From Haemonchus contortus (lineage: Eukaryota > Nematoda > Chromadorea > Rhabditida > Trichostrongylidae), in contig LS997566.1 in assembly GCA_000469685.2 (NCBI GenBank), forward strand, positions 30,127,496-30,191,495: 64,000 nucleotides of DNA, read 5' to 3'. The translations under genes and the position numbers were made by a program. The notes under the pieces were generated by a model. It did no database searches. It was not told the DNA's origin and was given only the letters and a program-made list of their open reading frames with translations. How positions within the stretch are numbered: the stretch's first letter is position 1; the number at the start of each line of letters is the position of its first letter. This document shows, in pieces, positions 34,601 to 46,643 of this stretch.

Positions 34601-37600
34601 GGTACACCAATGCTCTGAAAAATCGAGATGATATGTATGTAGATGAAAGAGTGAGACCAATAAGTTTTCAGAACAAGACTAGATCGAAAAGGGTTGGATC
34701 TTAGATCGGAACGTAAAGAGATCGTAAGCCTTTATGAGGATTGCCATAACTTATAGGCTAGGTGTAGCAATGCTGTCACCAATTCAGTGCTTAGGGTTCG
34801 CCGGCAATGTCAGTTCCCAGATTACAGTAACTGCATTCAACGGGTGCTTTCGAAGCCGTCTAAACCTTAAGGTAAGGGTCATGGGGAATTCCTGGGGACG
34901 TCAAAAAGAGACATCAGGACAGCCGTCAGCGCGATGGTCAGACTTCACGAGAGCTCTAAACGATGATATCTTAAGCATCATGTCCTTTGAGCGAGGCCGA
35001 TCCACTGAACCACTCTGATTCGCGACAGGGAGGAAAGGTGAGGTCAGCGGCTCCCGCTATATTAAATCGATGTTCAAAGGGACATCAGGTGATGAAGGTG
35101 ATAGTCGCCCCATGCCACTGAACTGCACCTCGATAGTCGAAGTCGCGTCAATGAATTGAAAACGAACCACATTCAGCGTCATTAGAACGTAGATCAGTGT
35201 TGAAGGGAACTTTGAAGGGACTTCTTTGGCTCCTTCCAACGGTGAATCTGCTATATTCTCAGCATTAGGCTCTGGCTGCAGGAATAGGTATGCGATTCCT
35301 GTAGAAGCTTTCATAACATTCAAGTTCGCAATGTCTAACACCACATTTACTCACCCGATGCTGCACTCACTACTGATGCAAACAGCACCGTGACAGTATC
35401 TGAGAAATTCACCAGGGGAGCGCAGTTGATCATTAGAGTGGCGAAGGCGAATGAAATTCCCAGAGCGAGGAAGTGAGCTGGACGAGCCGAATATGGCACC
35501 AAGTCGTAGAGAACGATCGTTGAACATACAAAACCCAGACCAGCTCCACATCCGATCAGAAATCGGCCAGCACACATCAGTGCCCAACTGCAAAGTCCAG
35601 AAATACAAGAAAGGTGCTAGTAAAAGTAAAGGTACTAGTAAAACAAAATTTAAAAACGGGTGTTACATATTTTCTTTGTGCTTTGGGCGTGACATTCTTG
35701 AATTACCCACATTTTTTCTATGACGTCAAGCATCTAAGTGGAGAGATAAAGATGGAAGCATCTGCCACTTAGGTGTTTGGCAGGTGGCATAGTGATAAGT
35801 TGTCTTTTGGGATGAATCAGCGATTACATTCGGAAATATGTAGGTTGGGCGCAGTTGAGTTACCTGAGTAATAAAGGGACGTTTGAAAATAAAAGGGTGT
35901 AATCCAGCAGGTTCCAGTCTGAACTAAAATTCACAGGAGCAACAGGGAAAACTGCCCAGGTGACGACGAATGTAGCCACATTCCGTGAATTTACTTAGTG
36001 GGATCGCGCCAAGCACATGCTATTCTATGGAGCTCGATCAAGTTCTGATTGTGAGATGAAATTGCCTACTATTAGCAAATCTCGAAGCTAAAACTCTTGG
36101 GTACGTTCCCGCTTGAATTTCATGTTGAACATTGCAACTGCATACATGCTGTCACTTCAACTAATCAAATTTCTCATCAGAAAAACAAAGTTACCTGGGA
36201 AAGGCAGCCACAACTGAGCCAATTATGAGCAGCCATGCATCCGTGACCAGTCCCTGTTTAGCCGGGATCGGATTACACGCGAGAAAGAGCGTCGAGATGA
36301 ATTGGCCTGAATGCCAAATTAGAAAAGATGAGCAAGAAAGGAAAAAAGGGGTACAAATAAAAAAAAATAACAAGGATGCACTTCATGCTTTGCTTCGCTT
36401 GCACTCACTCATACAAACCATTCGTTTTCGTTAACCTCAAGGTTCATCGGTGAAAAAGGGTTGACGAAAACAAATGGAATGAGAAAATGAGACTTAAACA
36501 ATGTTAATACCCCACGAACTAGAATGAGCAGAGCGATTAATAAAAATCAAATATTTTTAACATTTACATTTTTTTAAGAAAAATAAAAAAAATTGAAACA
36601 CAAATAATTCTAAGCACCTAATGTAAAACCCTTGAATCAAAATGTCGCGAGGCTTCCAGGATCATGATTTTGTAGAACATACATACATAAATACCTCTAT
36701 CAAAAAATCTCGTGAAAAAGCAGAAGAAATGCAAGCAATGAGGTTTCTTTATGCACGCCACGGTAGGTTTGTTTACACACTACTGCAAGTATTTTGGGAA
36801 AAATAAATAATTAACGCGACTCGTTTGGTAATGCTACTCATTACACGGTATGGATGCCGAAGAATTTTCAAGTGCTGATGGACATAAGAGTGTCAGAAAA
36901 AAGCCAATATGGGCTCAAAACAGTATCATGGATGATGAACATGTTTAGATTTTGCCCTGATATTCTCACCATAGTCGGTCGCGTTCTCATTATTGCATTG
37001 AATCTCTCTTCATCTTTAGCCATTTCATTGATTTGAACTCTGACAGCACATACACAGGCTGATGAGCCCATGATGAGGCCCCTTGTGTAACAGGATTATG
37101 ACAATAGAAGAAATGTTCAGATTAATGTAGCAATGACCGCTAGATTACTGCAACTTCTCCCGATGATTTTTTCGGGTGTGAGAGTTTTGAGAGGAAGTTC
37201 GGGAAAGAAAATCTGGGCCTGGCTCTCCTTGAGCGATCACATGTGCACACCCCGGTGGCTTCAAGTGGTATTCAGGCAAATATCACTGCATGTCGAAAAG
37301 CACAAACACAAAAATTCCAAGTCTTTTTGTGACTTAAAAGCATTGCAAGATCAAAACCTAAGTCCCACTGAGCTTGACGAAAAAAAGGAAAAACTTTTTA
37401 AAAAGTTGAAAGTCATAATCAACAAATGTGATTTTACCGAGAGGAAACGCCGCACTGGCGAGGGAGAAGGAGTAGCTTTTGCGATCAACGTCGTGCAATT
37501 CATTCACCACCGATTGCTGAAATATTTGGAAGGCAGAGACGAGTGAAAGGACGAGACCAAGGCGCATCTCGATCTGGCGGAATTTCTGAAGAAAAAAACA

Positions 37601-38043
37601 GTCGAGTATGGGTCCTAGTTGAGACAAGTAATGACTATATGCGATGAAAGAAGCTAATTAATAGGAGGGCAGCCACGACTGTTGACTCTTTAGTGTTTGT
37701 AGGAAGAAGTGAAGTAAAGGATGAAGGAACACTATTTGCAAGGCTCAATAAGGAACACAGTGACTTTGATGCAGCCCCAGAATGAAAAGTTATATTAGTC
37801 ACGAGCAAATTTATAACATATTCTGAAAAATTAACAATGATATTCCAGGAAGGAGCTCAACTGCGACAAGTGAAAAGGCTACAGGAACTCACCCTCTGAT
37901 AACGCTTCACCACCTGCTTCTGAAAAAATAGCCAGTGGAAAGAGAATCGCCCAGACAGAGAGTGCATCTCTTATCTTCAGACAGTGGCATTCAGTGGAAT
38001 CATTGAAACTCGACAGTTCCTTCCGAGCGTCTAAGAATTTCAT
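31693..38043 (-). CDS. MFS transporter, SLC2 (sugar porter)-like, 10 exons
   Basis: A multi-pass plasma-membrane carrier. Exons on the minus strand: 38043-37893, 36306-36195, 35587-35355, 35298-35129, 34614-34565, 34461-34363, 34332-34200, 33424-33337, 31958-31880, 31825-31693; 415 aa, phase-consistent throughout. About 12 hydrophobic segments are visible, with a central hydrophilic loop (QPEPNAENIADS). Family signs: AGRFLIGCGAGLGF in helix 4, YDLVPYSARPAHFLAL where sugar porters have an EisP/RG motif, and YPETCRDD near the end, matching the PETKG signature. The usual GRR motif between helices 2 and 3 reads NPIPAKQGLVTD. The substrate cannot be told. Oddities: the intron 34362-34333 is only 30 nt, and the start may lie in a missed upstream exon, because TTCTTAG directly before 38030 could also be an acceptor. 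Introns hold a TTAA MITE, a 58-bp duplication and an RTE tail. Confidence 0.8.
32352..32861. mobile_element. TTAA-flanked MITE, short subfamily, copy 1
   Basis: Ends AGGCCCAGTTCACGATAA and TTATCGTGGACTGTGCCT, with TTAA on both sides (32348-32351, 32862-32865). The 510-bp interior differs from the long subfamily but matches 46145-46639 (TTGTCGCTATGG-like block, GCAGCCTCTACAA, GAACTCGTCC). It lies in an SLC2-like gene intron (31959-33336). Confidence 0.85.
32913..33028 (+). repeat. Perfect 58-bp tandem duplication
   Basis: The unit 32913-32970 is repeated without change at 32971-33028 (starts TCAATTTCTCATTACACTAG, ends CATTGATA). It lies in an intron of the SLC2-like gene. The identity of the two units suggests a recent event or an assembly duplicate. 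Confidence 0.95.
34850..35040 (+). mobile_element. RTE-like LINE, 3' tail fragment
   Basis: SGQPSARWSDFTRALND at about 34913-34966 matches the GRPPTRWSDFFTKAL region near the end of hookworm RTE ORFs. The preceding bases read IPGDVKRD in another frame (family: WIPRDVKR). It is antisense within an intron of the SLC2-like gene. Confidence 0.55.
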
Positions 38044-39259
38044 CGAGATTGCAGGCCAGTAATAAATTGGGAGTTTGAAAAACAATGATACTTCAAAATT
38101 TCACAACAGTGCTCTCAAATCAGTTTTATCAGTGCATTCTTCAAGCGATCACTTTTTCTCTGCTCAGAAGGGGTTGTTTCTAAAGCCTCTGCACTGATTC
38201 CGTTATCATTCCAGGAGAAGCCAACACCATGAAGTTGATAAAGCAAACAACAACTATGTTGATTGTCAACGTCGTCGATGATTTTAATTAGTTGTAGAAG
38301 AATGGTAAAGAGCACGAACGCTCGAATGAGAAGTCACTGATAGCAGCCAATTAAATGAAAAACATTTAATATAAGACCTCCATGGGCGGGACTTGATCTA
38401 CCTTTAGGGCAAGCGGAATCGCCGCTACCTGAGCTCTGCTCTGCGTTTTTCTCTGACAGCAGCACAGCTGTAGACGGTGTTGCTTATGACTTCGTCAAAT
38501 TGAATATGACGTACCGAGAGGTACTTCCAGTAGCACAGGGAGCCAATGGTTGTCCGAGCGTAGCCTACTCGTCCACCGAAGGAGAAGGAATCAAGCACTA
38601 CCACTACGAACTTCAAAATGTGCTGGTAGCCCCTCCCTTCAACAATATTAGATATCTCAATATATCGAAACAATATTTGAATTTGGAATTTCTTCCAAAT
38701 TTATTCACACATTTGATTATTTAAATTACGATTATCGATTGGAAATTTCAAAAGATGCACTTCTGTTACTTAGCCTATCAAACATCTCGAGCATAACAAT
38801 ACTATTCGTGCTTCTTTTTTAGGCAAATACCTAAATGTTCATCTCAAATAGAAGCGGGACAAATGTTTCCTACCATGGTCAGGAAGGCCGTTACACAGTG
38901 CTCAGTGTGTTTGATACTTTGAAATGGGAAAGGAAGCGATCATAGGTGTTTGACCGAAGAACGGAAACAATGTAGAGGAAAGTAAGAAAGGCCAAGGAAA
39001 AGACCTGACCGCAAAGTCCTGCTCTGCTTCAATTAAGGATCACTGTAAAACGATAAGGAACACATAGGCGCAGATGCTAGTTGAAAATGCTGGCAGCACA
39101 TACTTACGAGGGTATGTTGATCACGCATTTCTAATCGTATTCCTTCGACGCAATGTGAGTTTATTATTCTAGACTGGGTGAGTAAACAGTAAAGTGCTTA
39201 CGAAACTATTTCGACCCTTTGTGATGGCAGTCCAAACTTCGGTATCACTCTGCTTGATA
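38044..39259. other. No gene supported
   Basis: A plus-strand frame around 38500-38660 reads NMTYREVLPVAQGANGCPSV and a minus-strand frame around 38115-38240 reads SAEALETTPSEQRK. Either could be an exon, the latter perhaps of the SLC2-like gene (a possible donor GTGATC in a compatible phase), but neither is convincing. Confidence 0.3.
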
Positions 39260-41300
39260 TTCTTTGCACTGTTGCTTAGATGTTGCCGTTAAAAGCCATC
39301 CTAATAGGGCTTCAGTCTCCAATTAGCCATTATTGAACAAAATCCTGAAAACTTAGCTGATAGGTTTGAGCGATTCTTAAAGGCTTAGGGTAAAGAAAGT
39401 CCTCATCTTAAGCAGTTCACATTTTGCAAGCAGCATTACTACAAGAATAGCTTAAACTACGGCAGAGTGCAACTCCTCAAGTGCCTACGGATTCTTATAG
39501 GCACTGCTGTTGCTGAAAGATTTGCTATTTTACCCTTCCTCTTTCGTACTTTTACTTATCTCCTTCAAATCGATGAATGTCAGCATCATGTAACAAGAAA
39601 TAACGGCATCCTGTAATCTCGCGATACTTCACTGAGTCTTATGAGAGAAAGGATATCGATGCACGAAATCCTCTGCCGAAAACTGCTTGTCCTTCATCGT
39701 CGCTGTCAATCCTGCTGCGGATGATTTTATAGTTTGTAAGTCACAGGTAGCGTCGAACCCCCTTCTTGCACAGCAACACAATATTGCCGGATTTCCAATG
39801 CTGAGTGAGCGCTTTGTACTCCGACAGATACCGCGTGAGATGCATAACCAGAAATCTGGCGACCATTAATGAAAGACCCTTTAGATGTTCTGGTTTAATC
39901 AGGATCGGAATAGGTAGGCAAGTAGCTGGGTATGCGTGGCTGTCGAAGAGATCCGATCATAAGTTGTAGATGACGTTCTCCATTGCCCTTCGAGATGCAG
40001 CAGCTGTTCCGTCAGGACAACGAAATGAAGCTGTCTTGGTCTCGTGAATGGCGACTCACGGCTTTGTGGATGCCTTTTTCGGCCTCGGAGGCTTCGCAAA
40101 CTGCTGCTCTTCTCTTTTTCAGATCTTCTTTTATCGCTTCTCTGCATAGCAAGTTTGGACGTTTGTTGATGATTGCCTGTAGTCCGCGTGATTCCTCGCT
40201 GGCGTATGCATGCATGTATGTATATGTTCGCGAGTATTCGGAGAAAGACGCCCTTGGTTACTTGCAGACTTTCTGCGTCCTAGCACTCCGTGAAAATCTT
40301 CGACATGCCGGTTGTATTCTTCATCGATGTTGTTGCTAATGGAATTTTCCCAAACTTGCAAGTGAAGCGAAGTGATCCCATCTGATGGAGATTTCAAGGC
40401 TTTGTATCCTGAACTTTGGGGCTCTCTCCACGCAACAAAAACGGCGCGAAGGAGGCGATGGTTCCATCGTTTTGTAGAGCTTGTAGAATTGTAGAACTTT
40501 GGAACAACAGCGATATTAGTCAGGCAAAACTTTCTACCAAAGATCGTGTGGTCTCTCATTGTGGAACTGTTCGCTGGGTGACTCCCATGCCCATCGCAAA
40601 TGAGAGACCTTCTGAGACTGCTAGATACTTTGGATAGTGTGGTTCGACATGATAAACTTTGGCAGTATTTCACTCCGTTTATTCTTTTCCGTTCAGTGAG
40701 TCCCGATGCGTTGCTCCACAAGCGTTCCTTTGAGGCCAATTCTGGCGTTGAAATTAATGACGATAACTTTGAAAAAAGTGTGGTCCCCTCTGTAGAACCT
40801 TTCCGAGTCCACATGAAACGCTTCCACTCCCCTCTTCATAGTTGTTGGTTGGTGTTGGCACATACGCAGCGAAGGTATTACAGCCGAGGTTGGGCAACAG
40901 CCTCTCAATCGCAGACGCCCAACTCGGGTTGCCAAACTTTTGTACGAACTGATCTTCAGAACTAAGTGCGTATTAACAAGGACACCTACGCCGCCGACGC
41001 CTCTACCTTCGCGTGTTTCAAGGACCAAGGTCTTCCTCAGTCTCGAGAACTGCGCGCAATGGGCTAGTCATCGTATTTCGGTCAATTAGATGACTTGGTC
41101 TTCCATCTTGCATAATCTGATCTTCGATGCTTCCGAGGCAAGCGTTCGTGCGTTGATCCTACAGATTACCATCTAAGTCCTTCCTCTTTTGGCAGCCTGT
41201 TTCGGTCTTGCTATTTTTGCAGCCTTTCCCGAGCGATCCTAGCCATTGCTCTCATACGGCGGGGGAGGGAGGGGAAGGCGCCCTCAAGTTCAGGAAAATA
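39260..41300 (-). mobile_element. Decayed RTE-like LINE
   Basis: Read from about 41300 down. CRINARTLASEAS and GRGVGGVGVLVNTHL lie at the start of the endonuclease domain, then RVGRLRLRGC, EAFHVDSERFYRGDHTFFKV and FNARIG. Next come TNIAVVPKFYN, NHRLLRAVF and EYNRHVEDFHG, then CREAIKEDLKKRRAAV. Reverse-transcriptase pieces follow below 39900: RYLSEYKAL and NIVVLCKKG, then DDEGQAVFGRGF and FIDLKEI near 39550. Stops and frameshifts are frequent, so it is inactive. The downstream RT half and 3' end are missing or unreadable. Confidence 0.75.
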
Positions 41301-41740
41301 AGGTACCTTTACATTACTGCTTTTGGCAGCTTTTGGTAAACAGTTGCTCACAAATTATATTAACTATTCATGTTGTTAATGCTGTCTGCCCCAGTGTTAT
41401 GGAATATGACCTTTCAATCTTCTGACAAACGCAGTTTTTACGCTTTGAGCTGCGTTGTGTTCCACTTTCATTAAGAATGACGTCGGCGTTTCAAATGCGG
41501 CGCAGGCCTCCGTGGAGACCTCTAGGGCCGTCTCAGGTGCAGATCAACCTTCTCTTTTGAGCGAGTATCCGTTCGTGATTTCATTTTTGAGCCATGCACT
41601 CGAGTGGGACTACCTCGGATCTGTTCTTCAAAAATGGTTACGAAATTGAATGCTTGTTGTTGTGGACACCATTACATTTTGCATTTTACGGAATATTCAT
41701 GCCAATGCTCATTCGAAATAATGACGTGTAAAGCACGTAC
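41301..41740. other. No gene recognised
   Basis: Short frames only, between the LINE 5' end and a mariner. Confidence 0.4.
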
Positions 41741-41742
41741 TA

Positions 41743-42650
41743 GGTGTGTGCATTATATTCCGCCGCTAACTTCGAAGGGTCTTTGCGCGGACCATGTTAG
41801 AGGTCTACCGGTGAAACCTGTCATGTTCTGTAAGGTAGGGTATTGGCTACCTATTTAAGGGCAGACAGATCAGTTTCGCCCCAAAATCCCGTTGCTCTCA
41901 GACTGATTGGTCATGAAACGTGATAAACCATTTTCCCGGGGGCCCTTCTCCTGCTGCTTGATTTCGAAAAAAGTGGCATTGAAACCCACCGGATGCTTTT
42001 CTATACTTAAGGAGGACAAGCGCCATCTGAACGAACCTGCTGAGATGGTTTCTCTTCACTCGAGAGTTTGCAACGAAAGTGGAATATCCATTGCCGAAAA
42101 GTCATGCTGTGTGTGCATTTTGTGGTGGGACCGAAAGGGTGTTGTGTACGATGAGCTGCTGAGCCCGAACGAAACTATTACTGCTGACCGCTACGAACAC
42201 CAACTCGACAGTTCGTAAGATGCTCTCACCTAAAAGCGGCCCTTAATCGCAAGAAAATATCATGAGGTGCCGTTCCACCACGAACATGCCAGACCCCATG
42301 TTGCGAAGAATGTCCTCTAAAAAAATTGCAGTTGTTGGACGGGATCAGCTTGTTCACCCCGCATATTCTCCGGATCTTGCTCTTTCTGATTACCACCTAT
42401 TCCGGTCCATGCAAGTCAGTTTGGCAGATACACTCTTTCAAGATGCCGAAGAAGTGCGAAAATAGGTGGATGACTGGTTTGCCTCGAAAGATGAGGACTT
42501 TTTTAGACGCGAAGTAAACAATATACCAGAAAGGTGGCAAGAAGTTGTAGTTAACGATGGGCAATACATTGGTTAATGTATATTCGGTTTTGATTTTGTA
42601 ATAAATATGTTTCTGCGCGCAAAAAAACGGCGGAAATTAATGCACATACC
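41743..42650 (+). mobile_element. Internally deleted mariner
   Basis: TIR GGTGTGTGCATTATATTCCG at 41743, preceded by TA; the right TIR ends 42650 as the complement of GGTATGTGCATTAATTTCCG. The 908-bp length is about 400 bp short of an intact mariner. Only the C-terminal half of the transposase is recognisable. Confidence 0.75.
42090..42576 (+). pseudogene. Mariner transposase, C-terminal half
   Basis: Reads CILWWDRKGVVYDELLSPN then ETITADRYEHQL, followed by a broken stretch with a frameshift. It resumes with HPAYSPDLALSDYHLFRSMQ (third catalytic Asp), then WFASKDEDFFRREV, IPERWQEVVVNDGQYIG and a stop at 42574-42576. A stop codon after EEVRK interrupts it. The N-terminal DNA-binding domain is not readable, consistent with the short element. 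Confidence 0.8.
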
Positions 42651-43039
42651 TGATAGCTAGGAATGGAAAAGACGAAAAGAACTCCCTATGGAACCCTTAT
42701 GTCCCGACTGCAGTGATTTGCGTGGCCTGGAGAACAATATTAGGATTTAACCAGCCGTGATACTTGAAAACACTTGTGTGAGTGGCTGAGAGACCGAAAA
42801 CCACCGGATGTATATGAAAGTAAATATTCAAGTTACTCAAAGAAAGGCTGCCTTTTCAACGAAAGCTTCAGACGAGGCTAACATCGCCTTCTCTTATATA
42901 AAATCAAAAACGACGGTGAAAAACTTTGGTGGAAAACAAGCTGTTGGTTAGTTAGTTAGTTATGTGGCCTACAATCTTCGATCTTTCTTCGTCTAATAGA
43001 TGTTGATATTCTAGATAGCTCAATTATCAGAACGTTGAC

Positions 43040-43280
43040 CAGGGTCTTCACTGACTGGGTACCTCAGAACTTCAACTGAAACCAGATCGGCGGGCAGCCC
43101 GATTACCCGGCTGTTTTACGAACGTTCTGAATGAAGCAAATGGCTCGTGTGCCTCGAGCATTTAGGGTACACTGTACTTCACTTGCTCGTGACAAACGAA
43201 GACCTTACTGGCACCCACTTCAGTGAATCGATTATCAAGGGGACAACAGGTGGCAGAGGTGATCCCACATAGCCCACACC
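43040..43280 (+). mobile_element. RTE-like LINE, 3' tail fragment
   Basis: VTDWVPQNFN, then QMARVPRAFRVH, TSLARDKRRPYWHPLQ and DYQGDNR match the end of hookworm RTE ORFs (DWIPRDVKR, ALRVPRERRNHW, LARDRDKWxxYWRPLDQ) in order with a few frame changes. It is a 5'-truncated remnant. Confidence 0.65.
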
Positions 43281-43378
43281 GTGTTCAACGCACTCTACTA
43301 CAAGGCACATTGGTGATAGAAAAGGGATAGGCAGAAAATCCCAAGCGGTCCGATTCCTGAATAATGCCCAGTTAAATA

Positions 43379-43573
43379 TCAGATATATCTTTCAAACGTC
43401 AGGCGCGCGGTAGTGCAGAGGATAAGTCCGAGGCCAGTAAGGCAGCCAAGGATTGAGCTCTGCTGAAGGCTGGACTCCTTGAGTAAAACTATCGGAAGAT
43501 CGAAAAACTTCCGCATTTTAGATGCACTTTTCGTATCTACTGTCCCGTTATGAAAAAGTCTGGTTGGCTTTTT
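43379..43573 (-). CDS. Possible terminal exon, hydrophobic, unknown
   Basis: After a strong acceptor (TTTTTTCAG before 43573) a frame of 64 codons runs to TGA at 43379: KKPTRLFHNG..., FFDLPIVLLKESSLQQSS, then a likely membrane helix ILGCLTGLGLILCTTARL. The Q-rich SSLQQSS before a helix is faintly like SLC2 carriers, but no partner exon was found. An upstream frame (about 43690-43800: LPTKERLKVARIVRVAL) might belong to it. Confidence 0.25.
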   Translation of the reverse strand, partial: KKPTRLFHNGTVDTKSASKMRKFFDLPIVLLKESSLQQSSILGCLTGLGLILCTTARLTFERYI

Positions 43574-43849
43574 CTGAAAAAACAAAAAAAGAAAATTTAA
43601 GAAGAAACAGGAGGTAGAAGGTGGCAACAACAGCGAAACATGAGACAGATTGATTTCATGTGGTCGATCAGCTGTTTGAAGCAGCAGCAACAGAGGGCAA
43701 CTCGAACGATGCGGGCCACCTTTAGTCGTTCCTTGGTAGGTAGTACTTCTGTTTTCTGGTCAAAAAACGTGTACGTATTCGGCCAAGGAAATTATAATGG
43801 TGAACTATGCCGATCAGATATCCAGACTCTCATGGGTAGGGAATAAATA

Positions 43850-46144
43850 CAATTCGGTTAGCCTTTGCAATTATGATTCCCTTTCGCCTTATGGAGTTGT
43901 TTGCTTCTGGCATACTTTCACATTCGAGAATTCTATGAAATTTGGTTTATGAAAATTCCTGACCTTCTCTTCTGCAAAAGCTAGAGGTGGGACAGCTCCG
44001 GACAGCTGCCGTTGTTTTCTACTAAGGTGGGCTATTTTTTGAAGTCAGGAATACAGCTGGAAGTGAGTTGTGCCTTCTGGAACCGCAAAAGAGAAAATGA
44101 AGAGGTGTCGAAATCGAAGGGAGGATAATGAGTCTTCTGACTCCTGTCAGTTACAGACAAATGTTCGAGGCAGGCGTAAACGAGAACATGGCGCAAAATG
44201 AAAGGCAATCTTCGATTGAACATGGAGCAACAAATTAGGCGCTAGAAAATAAGCGTAAGTCATGAATGTGGAGCATACGGGAAGGGAGGCCCAGGATGAC
44301 ATGAATTTCTCCCCTCCTATGTTCCACATTGATGGTTTGTAATTTCAATGAATAATGGTTTGTTTGAAGATATTTCAATAACAATTTCGTTTGAGCTCCG
44401 AAATATTCTCTTTGTCACGATTAAAGGATCTGAAAGAATAAGCGGATGGTGTGGAAACGAGGAAAGATCTAGGAATAAGTCACCAAAGCAAAGAAGCGGA
44501 TCGGACTCGATAACTCTCGCGACGAAGAATCTTGGAGGATAACTGTTCCTGATTTGTGGTAGTTTGTTCTTACAAAACAAAAACGGGACTCCTACATTTG
44601 ATCACTCATTCTTGACTGAAATCTTCTCGTTCCGGAGCAAAGAGCAAAATGCAACCCAAAGAAAGCCGTGTCAACTGTGCTCAAGACTAAAACACAGCAG
44701 CAGTAAACTCTAGCCGAGATCTTCTTATTGAGACTAATCGTCATGATTTTGCTCCATAATATAACTACCTCACAATAACTCACAAGAGGACGCATGCACA
44801 AATCAGTGTTCAGAATTAACTTCAGAATCATTCACTTTATCAGATGGAATCAAAGATTGAAGTAACACTGAAATCAAAATGTTTGAAGAGATCACTAGGA
44901 GCTGTGCCCATGGAATTCAAGGTCAAAACTAATGTCCACGTGAAAAGCTTGTTTCTTGTGAGATAGCACAAAAGAGACAGAATTGAGTAGAGTTCACAAG
45001 CTCAAAGATACCCATCAAGAGATATGGAACTTCAGCGAGAAGCTTTCAGGAGCATTTCCTTCAGTTGATAGACGTGGCGCATTCATGACGAGCATTCTGA
45101 ACAATCATTACTAGCTTTTGACAGTTTTTCGTAACTCAACTCCATCGAAGCTCTCTCTAACAGTGTCATGAGTAAGTGGAGATTCCCAGTAGCAAGAAGA
45201 GTCAAAAACTATCATTACGCGGAAGGATCAGTCGTTTTCTTATAACCAATTCTCTGAAGTAAACTTAATCGACAGCAACAACCTTGCTGCCGAAAAAATG
45301 TTGGAAATGGAATTGGCTAGAAAATGTTCAAAACAAAAAATCTGCTCAAATTATCGGACAAGGCCCTGCTCTAACAGACAATCTTTGGCTATGTTCAGAG
45401 ACGGAATATCGTACATCGTCAGAAATATCGTCACACACAGACCTTAACTGGAAACCTCCCAGGATCTAATAAAGACTAATAATCCTAAATTCTCATACAT
45501 AACACTAAGCTTTCGAATTTTTCCACGAACAACACCAGAAACAATCACGTTGATATGGTTCGCTGAGTCCCATCGTTTGCTTATGTCGAACATCCTTTTG
45601 TTGCCAAAGGACTGAGAGTGTAGCCAAAATCTCGAAAAATCATAAAAATCTATCTAAGATTAACATCATTTTTTCAAAAACAAGAATCTTGAAGTTGATG
45701 AATTTCAGCCACAATTTTCGGGATTCAAGCAGTTAGGAATATACCCGACTACTCAGGTCCATCGCAACAGAATGCAACTGAAGCAGCTGTTTTTCGGGAT
45801 TACTTTGTTTTCCAAGTGATCTTGAGGCATTCGAGGTCAATGGAGTGATTCCAAGAACTGGTCTACGGCAGCAGTTCCACGCACTTGAGCACTTCACCTT
45901 CAAGTTCACTTTGGTACGCCAACAGAGTGCTTGAGCCTAACACTTTTATATGAAATGATGGTATTTCTATGAGATCATGTGAGCAGAGAGTTGACTGTTG
46001 GAATTATGATGAGAAGAATAATCAGAGGAAAATCAATAATATTTAAAAATATCAAGGAACGTTGTAATTTCTAGCAAAAGAAAAAACATCGAGAAGCAAA
46101 AAATGAAACCTTTTTTATGGCACTTTTCTAGTCAGGTGAGCTAA
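43850..46144. other. No gene recognised (2.3 kb)
   Basis: AT-rich DNA with frames under 90 codons and no motifs. Confidence 0.4.
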
Positions 46145-46639
46145 AGGCACAGTTCATGACAATTTTGAGGTACCCTTTCTGAGTCGCAAAACGGAAGTAT
46201 CGGTTGATATGAGCGCAATGGTAGTGGAGGTAGTAAAAAAAGGTCCGCCGATATTGCGAAAAGTAAGGCTTCTCAAAAGTAGCGGAATTAGAGGTTGTAC
46301 GAGATTACCGTGACGGAAATGACATATAAGGGGTATTTGGACGAGATTTCAGTTGTTGCGAATGTGAAAAGGCTGGCTACATCAAGACTAACCAGAACTG
46401 CCCTTCATTGTCGCTATGGGTCGTGAAAAGTTCTTGAAACTTTCCACATGTGTTCCCTTGTGAATGGGGCAGCCTCTACAATGTCGTTGGAACTCGTCCG
46501 CGCATACATACGAAACAGGCTTAGCGCCTATACAGAGCCCTTTCTAGGCCGTTTCCCAACCTGGCAGCGTCACATATGGCATGCTATAGATTTATCCTAG
46601 CAGGATCTCTCATAAGCAATTTTATCGTGACCTGCGCCT
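46145..46639. mobile_element. TTAA-flanked MITE, short subfamily, copy 2
   Basis: Left end AGGCACAGTTCATGACAA after CTAA; right end TTATCGTGACCTGCGCCT before TTGA, so both targets carry one change from TTAA. The interior matches 32352-32861: ACGAGATT, CATTGTCGCTATGGGTC, GGGGCAGCCTCTACAATG. Confidence 0.8.
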
Positions 46640-46643
46640 TTGA

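Noticed and set aside
37133..37546. A 137-codon plus frame rich in Lys/Glu
   Set aside because: Inside the first intron of the SLC2-like gene, no motif or splice partner; could not be distinguished from chance.
40131..40814. A 227-codon minus-strand open frame, the longest in the window
   Set aside because: It runs through decayed RTE LINE sequence; recognisable RTE motifs switch frames within it, so the long frame is accidental.
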